Source of the DNA: Actinokineospora pegani
Lineage (GTDB): Bacteria; Actinomycetota; Actinomycetes; Mycobacteriales; Pseudonocardiaceae
NCBI RefSeq assembly: GCF_009745975.1
Contig: NZ_WHOL01000065.1
Coordinates: 1 to 64,000 of the forward strand
Reading direction: 5' to 3'
Length of the DNA stretch: 64,000 bases
In this document: piece after piece, positions 42,790 to 52,883 of the stretch
Layout: each line of letters begins with the position of its first letter
How positions within the stretch are numbered: the first letter of the stretch is position 1
The notes under the pieces: generated by a model
Database searches by the model: none
What the model was told of the DNA's origin: nothing
What the model saw: the letters and a program-made list of their open reading frames with translations, nothing else
Translations under genes and position numbers: made by a program

Positions 42790-43060
42790 CTGATCCCTTG
42801 GGAGTGCGGGCGAGAAGGGTGCTCGCGGTGCCACCGCACTTTCACCGCCAGGGGCGGCCTCGTTCAGGCCCGTTACGCGGGCCAACCGGCAGGGCATGGG
42901 GCGGGCCACCGACTGCGACCGCCGTTCCTCCCCGCGCTCAGGAGTGTCTTCACCATGGGGCGCGAGGCCGCCTCCCAGCCGACGGCGGCTCTCTCCGGCT
43001 CGCGGGCTCCCCTGGCTACTTGTCTCCTTCTTCGCGTTGCGGAGAAGGGTAGCGAGACGG
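42790..43060 (-). promoter_or_regulatory. T-box leader with Asp (GAC) specifier
   Basis: On the minus strand, upstream of aspS, the leader shows T-box elements in order: AGTA (43020-43017), a distal GGAGAGAG motif (42996-42989), a specifier loop GAA-GAC-AC with GAC at 42948-42946, and the T-box TGGCACCGCG within 42835-42824. GAC is an aspartate codon, matching the gene it precedes. In T-boxes the uncharged tRNA base-pairs with specifier and T-box and switches expression on. Boundaries are approximate; the downstream expression platform was not resolved. Confidence 0.82.
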
Positions 43061-43076
43061 GCTGTCGGTCCGCGCG

Positions 43077-43997
43077 TCAGTTTCGGGCGAGGAACTCGGT
43101 GAGAAGGGTGTTGACGCTGTCCGGGGTCTCTTCGTGGGGGAAATGACCCGCACCGGGGATGTCGTGGCGCTGTCCACCGCGAGAGGCGTCGCGGGTGCGC
43201 TTGAGGATGAGCGGGTCGTCCGCGCCGTAGAGCTGTTGCAACGGGGTGGTGATGTCCTTGCTCATCGCCTCGGTGTAGCGGCGGCCCTCGTTGCGCAACT
43301 GGGAGCGGGCGGCCCAGCGGTAGTACTCCATCGAGCAGTGCGCGGCGCCGGGGACCAGCGCGGCGTCCCGGCAGCGGCTCACCGACTCGACGAAGTCCGC
43401 CGAGGTCTGCCAGCGCGGCCCCGACCAGGACCGGATCATGGTCTCGACGACCGCGCCGCGCTCGCGGACCAGCCACCGCTCCGGCAGCACCGGGACCTGC
43501 GCCCGGAACACGTGGCCCAGCGCGAAGGCCTGGTTGCGGGAGCGCCCGCGCAGCGCGGTGCGGCGGATCTGGTCGCGCAGCACGAGCGGGTGCGGGGCGC
43601 CGATGGCCGTGACGGACCGGGTGACCCTGGGGTGCAGCGCGGCCACCGACCAGCCCAGCAGACCACCCCACCCGTGCCCGACCAAGTGCGCGCGCGGCTC
43701 ACCGAGGGAGCGGACCAGCCCGGCCACGTCGCCTGCCAGCGTCCAGGCGTCGTAACCGCGCGGGGGCTTGTCGGAGTCGCCGTAGCCGCGCAGGTCCACC
43801 GCCACCGCCCGGTACCCGGCGTCGGCCAGGGCGGGCAACTGGTGGCGCCACGTCCACCAGAACTGGGCGAACCCGTGCAGCAGCAGCACCAGCGGACCCG
43901 ACCCGGCCTCGGCGACGTGCAGCCGGATGCCGTTGGCGTGCACGTCGCGGTGCGCCCACGGCCCGGCCACGCGGACCGACGACGGGTCGGGCGGCAC
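43077..43997 (-). CDS. alpha/beta hydrolase, epoxide hydrolase-like (EphE position)
   Basis: A 306-aa alpha/beta-hydrolase with the epoxide-hydrolase pattern: LLLHGFAQFWWTWRHQLPAL and GYGDSDKP. At the nucleophile elbow the sequence is VGHGWGGLLGW: Gly109 stands where epoxide hydrolases carry Asp (GHDWGG). The acid (YGADDPL) and base His (PGAGHFPHEE) regions are present. Without the nucleophile classical hydrolysis is unlikely. The position between holin-like gene and marP matches ephE (Rv3670). GTG start at 43997. Confidence 0.82.
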   Translation of the reverse strand: MPPDPSSVRVAGPWAHRDVHANGIRLHVAEAGSGPLVLLLHGFAQFWWTWRHQLPALADAGYRAVAVDLRGYGDSDKPPRGYDAWTLAGDVAGLVRSLGEPRAHLVGHGWGGLLGWSVAALHPRVTRSVTAIGAPHPLVLRDQIRRTALRGRSRNQAFALGHVFRAQVPVLPERWLVRERGAVVETMIRSWSGPRWQTSADFVESVSRCRDAALVPGAAHCSMEYYRWAARSQLRNEGRRYTEAMSKDITTPLQQLYGADDPLILKRTRDASRGGQRHDIPGAGHFPHEETPDSVNTLLTEFLARN

Positions 43998-44005
43998 GGC
44001 GGCCG

Positions 44006-44506
44006 TCAGTCGGAGTGCTCGTCGCCGCGGCGCGAGAACGCGGCGGCGGTGTCCTTGACCGAGTCGATGGTGCGCTGGGGGGCGCGGATGGCCTTGACCT
44101 TGCGCAGCCCGAGGAAGGCGAACAGGCCCGCGGTGACCAGCATCAGCCCGAAGACGATGCCGAACGCGCCGGAGCGGACGACGCCGAGGTCGGCGAGCAG
44201 CTCGGCCAGCGCGAAGAACAGGAAGAACGAGCTGTAGAGCACCACCACCAGGGCGACGATGAAGAAGATCGACCCCTTGAGGCCCTTCTTGACCTCCTTG
44301 GTGACCTCCGACTTCGCCAGCTCGACCTCGGCTCTGACCAAGGTCGACAGGTGCCCTGTCGCGTCCTTGACCAGGGTCCCGATGGACTGGTCGGCCAACC
44401 CCGCCCTGGCGTAGTCGTCGGAGAGGGGGATCGAGGGGACGGGCGGCAGTCCCGAGCCGTCGCGGTCCCCGCCTGCGTTTCCGTGCGCGCTGGTCACCTG
44501 CGTCAT
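44006..44506 (-). CDS. phage holin family protein (Rv3669-like)
   Basis: A 166-aa membrane protein with a soluble N-terminus, an amphipathic helix (TLVRAEVELAKSEVTKEVKK) and two hydrophobic helices (IFFIVALVVVLYSSFFLFFA, GAFGIVFGLMLVTAGLFAFL). This is the actinobacterial Phage_holin_3_6-type family, not a lysis protein by context. Gene order fits Rv3669-Rv3670. Confidence 0.85.
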   Translation of the reverse strand: MTQVTSAHGNAGGDRDGSGLPPVPSIPLSDDYARAGLADQSIGTLVKDATGHLSTLVRAEVELAKSEVTKEVKKGLKGSIFFIVALVVVLYSSFFLFFALAELLADLGVVRSGAFGIVFGLMLVTAGLFAFLGLRKVKAIRAPQRTIDSVKDTAAAFSRRGDEHSD

Positions 44507-44570
44507 CGTGCCATGTCCGCGCCCGCGCTACCGGGCGGGCGGCCCCCGCGTGTTTCTTGTCGTCGACAGA

Positions 44571-45722
44571 TCAATCCACCCGGTGCGCCTTGCCGCGCCG
44601 GATCAACAGCGCCGCGGCGACGAGCGCGGCCGTCCCGGAGGCCAGCAGCACCGCCGCCTTGGCCAGCTCCGCGTCCGGCCCGCTCAGCGCCAGATCGGCG
44701 ATGAGCAGGCTGACGGTGAACCCGACGCCGCCGAGCACCCCGACCGCGGCCAGGTCGCGGCGGCCCAGGCCCGCGGGCAGCTCCGCCACCCGCAGCCGCA
44801 CCGCCAGCAGCGTCGCCCCGGTGATGCCGAGGACCTTGCCGACCAGCAGCCCGGCGCCGATCGCGAGCGCCGCCCGGTCGGCGAACAGCGCGCTCAGGGC
44901 GTCGCCACCCACCGGGACCCCGGCGGCGAACAGCGCGAACAACGGCACGGCGAGCCCGGCCGACCACGGTTGCAGCCGGTGCTCGAGCCGCTCGCTCGGC
45001 GACTCCGCCTCACCCGGGTCGCGCCGCACCCTGGTCAGCAGCCCCAGCGCGACACCGGCGATGGTGGCGTGGACACCTGACTCGTGGACCGCGAACCACA
45101 CCGCCCCCGCGAGCGGGACGTAGAGCAGCGGGGTGCGGACCCTGCGGTGCTGCAAGAGCCAGTACGCCGCCAGCAGCAGCAGCGCGGCACCGAACCACAG
45201 CAGGTCGAACGTCGCGGTGAACAGCACGGCGATGACCAAGATCGCGCCGAGGTCGTCCACCACGGCCAGGCTGAGCAGGAACACCCGCAGCCCGCTGGGC
45301 AGCCCAGAGCCGACGATCGCGAGGACTCCGAGCGCGAACGCGATGTCCGTGGCCATCGGGATCGCCCAGACGTCCCCCGCGCGTGGGTCGCCCCACGCCA
45401 CCGACAGCGCTACCACCGCCGGGACGGCCATACCCCCGAAAGCGGCGATGACAGGCAGGATCGCCGCCTTGAACCGCGACAGCTCGCCCACGACCAGTTC
45501 GCGCTTGAGCTCCAGGCCGGCGACGAAGAAGAAGACAGCGAGCAGACCGTCCTTGGCCCAGTCGCCCACGGACAGGCCCACCAGCTCGTGGTCGCGGATT
45601 CCGGTGTAGCTGCCCGCCCAGGGGGAGTTCGCCCAGACCAGCGCGACCGCGGTGACGACCAGCAGGACGGCGCCGCCGACGGTCTCGGTGCGCAGGTACC
45701 GGGCGAAAGGGGTGGTCAAATC
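44571..45722 (-). CDS. nhaA: Na+/H+ antiporter NhaA
   Basis: A sodium/proton antiporter (about 383 aa, 11-12 membrane helices) for pH and sodium homeostasis. Signatures are AVFFFVAGLELKRELVVGEL, AIPMATDIAFALGVLA and the ion-binding AspAsp pair in LAVVDDLGAILVIAVLF. TTG 45722 (after GGGAG) gives a typical NhaA N-terminus (TTPFARYLRTETVGG); a GTG at 45773 would add 17 residues. Confidence 0.92.
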   Translation of the reverse strand, partial: DLTTPFARYLRTETVGGAVLLVVTAVALVWANSPWAGSYTGIRDHELVGLSVGDWAKDGLLAVFFFVAGLELKRELVVGELSRFKAAILPVIAAFGGMAVPAVVALSVAWGDPRAGDVWAIPMATDIAFALGVLAIVGSGLPSGLRVFLLSLAVVDDLGAILVIAVLFTATFDLLWFGAALLLLAAYWLLQHRRVRTPLLYVPLAGAVWFAVHESGVHATIAGVALGLLTRVRRDPGEAESPSERLEHRLQPWSAGLAVPLFALFAAGVPVGGDALSALFADRAALAIGAGLLVGKVLGITGATLLAVRLRVAELPAGLGRRDLAAVGVLGGVGFTVSLLIADLALSGPDAELAKAAVLLASGTAALVAAALLIRRGKAHRVD

Positions 45723-45828
45723 AGCTCCCAGGCATCGTCGACTACGACTGCCAGGCCCCTTTGCCCACCGCACAGCACTTTACCAGGGGGTTTACCGCTT
45801 TACGGCCGTCCGGGGAGAAGATGGGGGC

Positions 45829-46569
45829 GTGAGAGACGAACCGCCGATGAGCCTCTGGCGTGCGCTGACCACCATGTTCCGCGTGCCCCGGCGAGGCCGC
45901 GGGTTCTGGTACAGCTTCGCCATCGACGTGCTCTGGCCGCTGATGGCCCTCAGCGCCAGGCTCCGCTTCCGCGGCACGTTGCCGCCGGGCCCGCTGCTGC
46001 TCGCCTCGAACCACCTCTCCTACGCCGACCCGGTCACCGTGACGGCGTTCGCGCTGTCGCGCGGCCGCATCCCGCGCTACCTGGCCCGCGCGGACCTGTG
46101 GACCATCCCGGTGATCGGCAAGGTCGTCTCCGGCGGCGGGCACATCGCCGTCGAGCGCAACACCGCCCGCGCCCGCGACGCCTTCGCGGGCGCTGTCGAC
46201 GCGGTCCGCCGCGGCGAGTGCGTCGCCTTCTTCCCCGAGGCGGGCTTCTCCGACAACCAGGACTTCTGGCCCTCGGAGAAGGTCAAGAACGGCATCGCCC
46301 GCGTCGCGCTGGAGACCGGGGCGCCGGTCGTGCCCGTCGTGAACTGGGGGACCCACCTCATGCTGCCGGAGGAGGCCCGCTTCCCCCGCCTGTTCCCCCG
46401 CGTCACGGTGGACATCGTCGCCGCCGAGCCCGTCGACCTCTCCGACCTCGTCCCCGCCGACCCGGAGCAGATCGACCGCGCCCTGCTCGACGAGGCCACC
46501 AAGCGGATCATGCACGCCATCACGACCCTCCTCGCCGACCTGCGCGACGAGCAGCCACCCCAACGCTGA
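45829..46569 (+). CDS. PlsC-type lysophospholipid acyltransferase family protein
   Basis: A 246-aa 1-acylglycerol-3-phosphate acyltransferase-like enzyme, membrane-associated. The catalytic HX4D is in ASNHLSYADPV; the substrate motif is CVAFFPEAGFSDN (FPEx). VIGKVVSGGGHIAVER is a further family strand. GTG at 45829 is chosen; an ATG at 45847 removes six residues. Divergent from nhaA. Confidence 0.88.
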   Translation: MRDEPPMSLWRALTTMFRVPRRGRGFWYSFAIDVLWPLMALSARLRFRGTLPPGPLLLASNHLSYADPVTVTAFALSRGRIPRYLARADLWTIPVIGKVVSGGGHIAVERNTARARDAFAGAVDAVRRGECVAFFPEAGFSDNQDFWPSEKVKNGIARVALETGAPVVPVVNWGTHLMLPEEARFPRLFPRVTVDIVAAEPVDLSDLVPADPEQIDRALLDEATKRIMHAITTLLADLRDEQPPQR

Positions 46570-46765
46570 CCCACCGGCCCGCCCACCTCGATCCCGTTCG
46601 CGCCCACCCCGCGCGACACAAACCCCGCCACACCACTGGGGGCGTCCCGATGCCCATTCTACCGGCCGAGGCTCTGTGCCACCCCGAAGTGGATCTTGCC
46701 TGTGGATGATTCCGCGGCGGTTTCCTGGGCGTGTTCCCGGCCGTCAAATCAATCGCCCAGCGCAC

Positions 46766-46803
46766 AGCGAGGCCCCGAGGACCCAAGTCCCCGGGGCCTC
46801 GCT
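46766..46803. terminator. terminator between plsC-like gene and acs
   Basis: The arms agcgaggccccgagga (46766-46781) and tccccggggcctcgct (46788-46803) pair over 16 positions with one wobble-type mismatch. It lies between convergent genes and can serve acs. Confidence 0.7.
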
Positions 46804-46813
46804 GCGAACGGGT

Positions 46814-48793
<1,980 letters not shown>

Positions 48794-49067
48794 GGACTCG
48801 ACCTCCTCGGTGGGTGTCCGGCGTTCGTGGCGGGCGCGGGCCGGTCACCACCGAATCTAGTCAGATCGCCGACGTGGCGACACCCCAGCGACCCGTTGGT
48901 CTATACCAATGCAGACGGCTGTCGTGGTTCGTCCGATCGGGGGCCCGCCTGCTCCGTTCGGCTGTGCTCATCACAACCACCGGAAAGTAGCCTGGTGGGG
49001 ACCTACCGTGGCCGGGGTGGGCGCCCGGCCGGTGGCCGGGCCCGAGCGACGGGAGGCGAGGGGGCCG

Positions 49068-50264
49068 ATGGGGGGTGAGCGCGTGGCTTCATCGCTCAAG
49101 GGGCCGGAGTTCCGGGCGCTGTGGATCGCCGAGGCGCAGTCGGTCGCGGGCGACCAGCTCGCCAGGGTCGCGATCTCCGTGCTGGTCTACCAGCGGACCG
49201 CGTCGGCGGCGCTGACCGCGCTGACCTACGCGCTGACCTTCCTGCCGGACATCGTCGCCGGGCCGCTGCTCTCCGGCCTGGCCGACCGCTTCCCGCGCCG
49301 CGAGGTCATGGTCGTGGCCACCGCGAGCCAGGCCGTCCTGGTGGCGGTGATGGCCATACCGGGGGCCCCGATCGCCCTGGTCGCCGCCTGCGTCGCGCTG
49401 GAGGCCGCCGCCCAGGCGCCGTTCAAGGCCGCGCAGATCGCGCAGGCGCGGGTCATCCTCGGCAACGACGAGCTCGCCGCCGGGCAGGCCCGGCTGACCA
49501 CGCTGCGCGAGGTCGGCCAGCTCGCCGGGCTCGCGGGCGCCGCCGCCGTCGTGGGCCTGCTGGGCACCACGCCCGCCCTGGTCCTCGACGCGGTCACCTT
49601 CGTCGCCGCCGCTCTGCTGCTGCGCTTCGGCCTCAAGGCCCGCCCGCCCGCGCGCACCAAGACGCAGTCCGCGCGCGCGGCGCTGCCGCCGGACCGCCAC
49701 CGCCGGGCGGTGGCGGTGCTGTCGCTGCTGGCCGCGCTGACCGTCATGCCGCACGGGTTGATCGTGCCGCTGGTCGACGAGCTGAACGCGCCGACGTGGA
49801 CGATCGGGCTGATCCTCGCCGCCGACCCGCTGGGACTGGTGATCGGCGCCTACATCTTCTGCCGCTCCAGTCGGCCCAAGGCCTCCCGCAACGCCCTCAT
49901 CGCGCCGCTGTCCATCGTCTGCCTGGGCGCGATGGTGTTCTTCGCCACCAAGCCCCACCCGGTCTTCGCCGCGCTGCTGCTCGCCGTCTCCGGCCTCGGC
50001 GCGGCCTACCAGATCCTCGCCAAGTCGGCCTACGTCGAACTGGTCCCGGACGCCGTCACCGGCCGGGCGACGGGCATGGTGCGGACCGGCCTGCGGGCGG
50101 GCCAGGGGCTGACCGTCCTGGTCGGGGGCGTCCTGGCCGAGGTCTTCGGGTCTGCCGCGCTGGCGATCGCGCTGGCGGGCGCGGTGGGCACCGTAGGCTG
50201 CGCCATAGCGGGCTTCGTGTGGCACCAGGGGAGGTCCGAGGCACCCAGGGAGGCGTTGGCATGA
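49068..50264 (+). CDS. MFS transporter
   Basis: A 398-aa transporter of about 12 helices, starting VASSLKGPEFRALWIAEAQS after a short Gly/Glu lead. The motif-A-like segment is SGLADRFPRREVMVVATAS. It resembles actinobacterial MFS exporters with the MFS_3-like enterobactin-exporter topology; substrate unknown. ATG 49068 is preceded by GGGAGG; an internal GTG at 49083 is an alternative. Two micro-ORFs lie just downstream on the opposite strand. Confidence 0.85.
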   Translation: MGGERVASSLKGPEFRALWIAEAQSVAGDQLARVAISVLVYQRTASAALTALTYALTFLPDIVAGPLLSGLADRFPRREVMVVATASQAVLVAVMAIPGAPIALVAACVALEAAAQAPFKAAQIAQARVILGNDELAAGQARLTTLREVGQLAGLAGAAAVVGLLGTTPALVLDAVTFVAAALLLRFGLKARPPARTKTQSARAALPPDRHRRAVAVLSLLAALTVMPHGLIVPLVDELNAPTWTIGLILAADPLGLVIGAYIFCRSSRPKASRNALIAPLSIVCLGAMVFFATKPHPVFAALLLAVSGLGAAYQILAKSAYVELVPDAVTGRATGMVRTGLRAGQGLTVLVGGVLAEVFGSAALAIALAGAVGTVGCAIAGFVWHQGRSEAPREALA

Positions 50265-50343
50265 CCGTCGACTCCACTACCGGGTGGCTGCGGGCGCGGG
50301 CAGCGCCCACACGGCGTCGGTCGGCCTCTTGTGAACCCGTCGC

Positions 50344-50364
50344 TCAGTACTCGCGGTTGCGCAT
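50344..50364 (-). CDS. micro-ORF encoding MRNREY (copy 2)
   Basis: ATG to TGA encodes the hexapeptide MRNREY. AAAGGAGG (50380-50373) precedes it by an ideal spacing. An almost identical ORF with its own ribosome binding site lies about 90 bp upstream. Its function is unknown and its reality is inferred only from the duplicated peptide and strong binding sites. Confidence 0.4.
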   Translation of the reverse strand: MRNREY

Positions 50365-50435
50365 GGCGGTGTCCTCCTTTTCGGGGGCTCTGCCTTTCGG
50401 ATCGTCGACGAGAACACCCCGGTGGGGGGTGCGAA

Positions 50436-50456
50436 TCAGTACTCGCGGTTCCGCAT
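50436..50456 (-). CDS. micro-ORF encoding MRNREY (copy 1)
   Basis: ATG to TGA encodes the same hexapeptide, MRNREY, with one synonymous codon difference (CGG for CGC). GGAGG (50468-50464) lies upstream. The pair is in the gene-free stretch between the MFS and GGEEF genes and transcribed against both. Confidence 0.4.
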   Translation of the reverse strand: MRNREY

Positions 50457-50547
50457 GGCGTTTCCTCCAACCAGGGGCCGGGCTTCCCGGCACGGGCATC
50501 ATGTCCGCACGTCGCAACCAGTGTCCCGGCTGTTGCAAAGGGGGACA

Positions 50548-51939
50548 ATGCCCAGTCTGACAAGGCCCTCGCGGGGACGCTTGTCCGGTGTCCCCCTATC
50601 GCAACGGGTCCGCGCTCTGGATCTGGTCGCGCACACAACGAGTCTCGGCCTTATTTGGATTGTTCTCACCGAGTTGGGAACTCTCACTTGGGCGGTGCTG
50701 GGCAGCGTCGCCGAGGGTGCCCCGGATTCGTTGTCGCTGCGGTTGTTCGCACTGCTGATCGGTTTCGCGATACTCCACATGGAGGCGACCCGTCCGGCCG
50801 AGGAGCGCCGCCGCGCGGCCCACCTCGGTGGCGAGCACATCGACCACACCGGCGTCTGGACGTGCGCGGGCGCGTTCGTCCTGCCCATCTCGCTGGTGGT
50901 GGCGCTCGTGGTCGCCATCCGGCTGCGCCGCTACTTCATCGCCCGCAAGCCGCCGGGCCGCTACCTGTTCACCACCTGCGCGATCCTGATGTCCGTGCTC
51001 GCGACCCAGGCCCTGGCCACCGCCACCCCGGTGCACGCCTGGATCAGGGGAGCCCCCGTCCCGCCCGACAAGGTCGTCGCCGCGGGCGCGGCTGTGCTGG
51101 CCGCGTTCGCCGCCTACTACGCGGGCCAGACCGTGGTGATCGGCGTCGCCCGCGGCCTGCGCGGCAACTGGGAGTGGGTGTCGATCCTGGGCGACCGCAA
51201 GGAGAACCTCGACCTGGTCATCACGCTCTGCATGGGCCTGATCGCCGCCTGGGCCTCCGGCGTGGCCTACGGCCTGCTGCTGTTCGCCCTCACCGCCGTC
51301 GTCATCGGCTACACCCGCCACACCCAGCGCATCGAGCAGCTGGAGCAGGAACGCGACCGCCTCGAGGTCGACGCCCTGCACGACCCCCTCACCGGCCTGG
51401 CCAACCAGCGCGGCTTCAACCCCGCCGCCGCCTTGGCCCTGGTCGCCGACCAGGCCCGCCGCCGCCCGACCGCGGTGATGATGTTCGACCTTGACCGCTT
51501 CAAGCAGGTCAACTCCCGCCTCGGCCACCTCGGCGCCAACGAGGTCCTCAAGGCCCTCGCCGTCATCCTCCGCACCAGCGTCCGCCGCGACGACCTGGTC
51601 TGCCGCTGGGGCGGCGAGGAGTTCACCGTCCTGCTCCCCAGCACCTCCCGCGTCGACGCCTGGGCCATCGCCGAACGCATCCGCGCCACCGTGGAGGAGA
51701 TGAAGGTCGAACTGACCCGGGCAGCGGGCGGCCGCACCGAACTGGTGGGCGGCTTCACCATCTCCGGCGGGATCGCCCTGTCCCCCGACCACGGCACCGA
51801 CCTGGCCAGCCTCCAGGAACAGGCCGACCAAGCCCTGGCCGAGGCCAAGGACAACGGTCGCAACCAGGTCCGCATCACCCCCGCCTTCCCCCTCCCCGGC
51901 CCCCGCACCTCCCGCGAACGCACCCTCGACCGCCCGTAG
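50548..51939 (+). CDS. membrane diguanylate cyclase (GGDEF)
   Basis: A 463-aa protein that makes cyclic-di-GMP. The N-terminal sensor has about 6-7 membrane helices (27-260), a short coiled coil (IEQLEQERDRLEVDALHD) and a C-terminal GGDEF domain (about 285-445). The active site is RWGGEEF and the inhibitory I-site RRDD lies five residues before it, so feedback control is likely. No EAL domain. ATG 50548 follows aaaggggga. Confidence 0.9.
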   Translation: MPSLTRPSRGRLSGVPLSQRVRALDLVAHTTSLGLIWIVLTELGTLTWAVLGSVAEGAPDSLSLRLFALLIGFAILHMEATRPAEERRRAAHLGGEHIDHTGVWTCAGAFVLPISLVVALVVAIRLRRYFIARKPPGRYLFTTCAILMSVLATQALATATPVHAWIRGAPVPPDKVVAAGAAVLAAFAAYYAGQTVVIGVARGLRGNWEWVSILGDRKENLDLVITLCMGLIAAWASGVAYGLLLFALTAVVIGYTRHTQRIEQLEQERDRLEVDALHDPLTGLANQRGFNPAAALALVADQARRRPTAVMMFDLDRFKQVNSRLGHLGANEVLKALAVILRTSVRRDDLVCRWGGEEFTVLLPSTSRVDAWAIAERIRATVEEMKVELTRAAGGRTELVGGFTISGGIALSPDHGTDLASLQEQADQALAEAKDNGRNQVRITPAFPLPGPRTSRERTLDRP

Positions 51940-52148
51940 GAGGACAGCCGCCGTCAAGGGGTCGACGGGCCCTGGGGATGACTGGAACCCCCTGTGGACA
52001 CCCCACCGCCAACGAGCCGTTCCTGTCCGCCCCCTTGGGTAACGTTGAAATCGGGGGTCCCCGGAGCAAGTTGATCTTTCCCTCGCACCCGGCCGCTGCG
52101 CGCGGGCTCACCTACTGGCGAGTCGGGTGCGGCGGTAGGGTCCGGGGC

Positions 52149-52883
52149 GTGACCGATCCACTGGCCCCGCTGCTGGACCTGCCCGGGATCGCCGATGCTG
52201 TGGCCTCGGCGCGTGATGCCGTGGCGCAAGTGCACCGGCACCCGACCAACCGGCGGGGGTGGCCCGCTACGGCGGCTGAGGCGTCGGTGCGGGCGGCTCG
52301 GGCGTCGGCTGTGGTCGAGGGGGGCAACCCGGAGATCCCCGACGAGGGCGGGGTCAGCGATCCCGTGACGGCGGGGGCGCTGCGGGTGGCTGAGGCGTTG
52401 GGGCCGTTGTTGGGGGCGTGGGAGCGGGCGCCGATGCAGGCGTTGGCCCGGTTGCACGTGCTCGCGGCGGCTGACCTGGTCGAGGACGACGAGGGGCTGG
52501 GGCGGCCGCGGCCCGGGGCGGGTGTGGCCGAACGCCTCGACATGCTGGCGGGTCTGGTCGTCGGCGGGACGAAGGTGCCGGGGCCCGTGCTGGTGGCCGT
52601 CGTGCACGGGGAGTTGCTGGCGCTGGCGCCGTTCGGGGTCGCCGATGGTGTGGTGGCCCGTGCGGCGGCGCGGCTGACGAGCATCCAGACCGGTTTGGAC
52701 CCCAAGGGGCTCGCCGTGCCCGAGGTGTTCTTCATGCGGCAGGCGCCCCGCTACCGGGAGTCGGCGCAGGCCTTCGCGACCGGCACGCCAGAAGGCGTGG
52801 CGCAGTGGCTGACCTTCTGCTGCGAGGCCCTCGACGCCGGGGCCAAGGAGGCCACCAGCATCGCCGAGGCGGCAGCGACCTAG
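52149..52883 (+). CDS. Fic-like protein with degenerate active site
   Basis: A 244-aa protein resembling the Fic fold. The N-terminal helix ASVRAARASAVVEGGNPEIP resembles the Fic start (SSAIEG). The position of the catalytic HPFxxGNGRxxR loop reads APFGVADGVVARAAAR: the His is Ala and the GNGR is lost. It is therefore probably not an AMPylator. GTG at 52149. The stop overlaps the murQ stop (convergent). The family call is moderate. Confidence 0.6.
   Translation: MTDPLAPLLDLPGIADAVASARDAVAQVHRHPTNRRGWPATAAEASVRAARASAVVEGGNPEIPDEGGVSDPVTAGALRVAEALGPLLGAWERAPMQALARLHVLAAADLVEDDEGLGRPRPGAGVAERLDMLAGLVVGGTKVPGPVLVAVVHGELLALAPFGVADGVVARAAARLTSIQTGLDPKGLAVPEVFFMRQAPRYRESAQAFATGTPEGVAQWLTFCCEALDAGAKEATSIAEAAAT

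Noticed and set aside
45723-45773. GTG start for NhaA at 45773
   Set aside because: The TTG at 45722 has GGGAG at correct spacing and gives the usual NhaA N-terminus.
50344-50456. Biarylitide-type RiPP locus for the MRNREY micro-ORFs
   Set aside because: No P450 or other maturation enzyme is adjacent and the peptide lacks the known MxYxH-type pattern; kept only as an unexplained micro-ORF pair.
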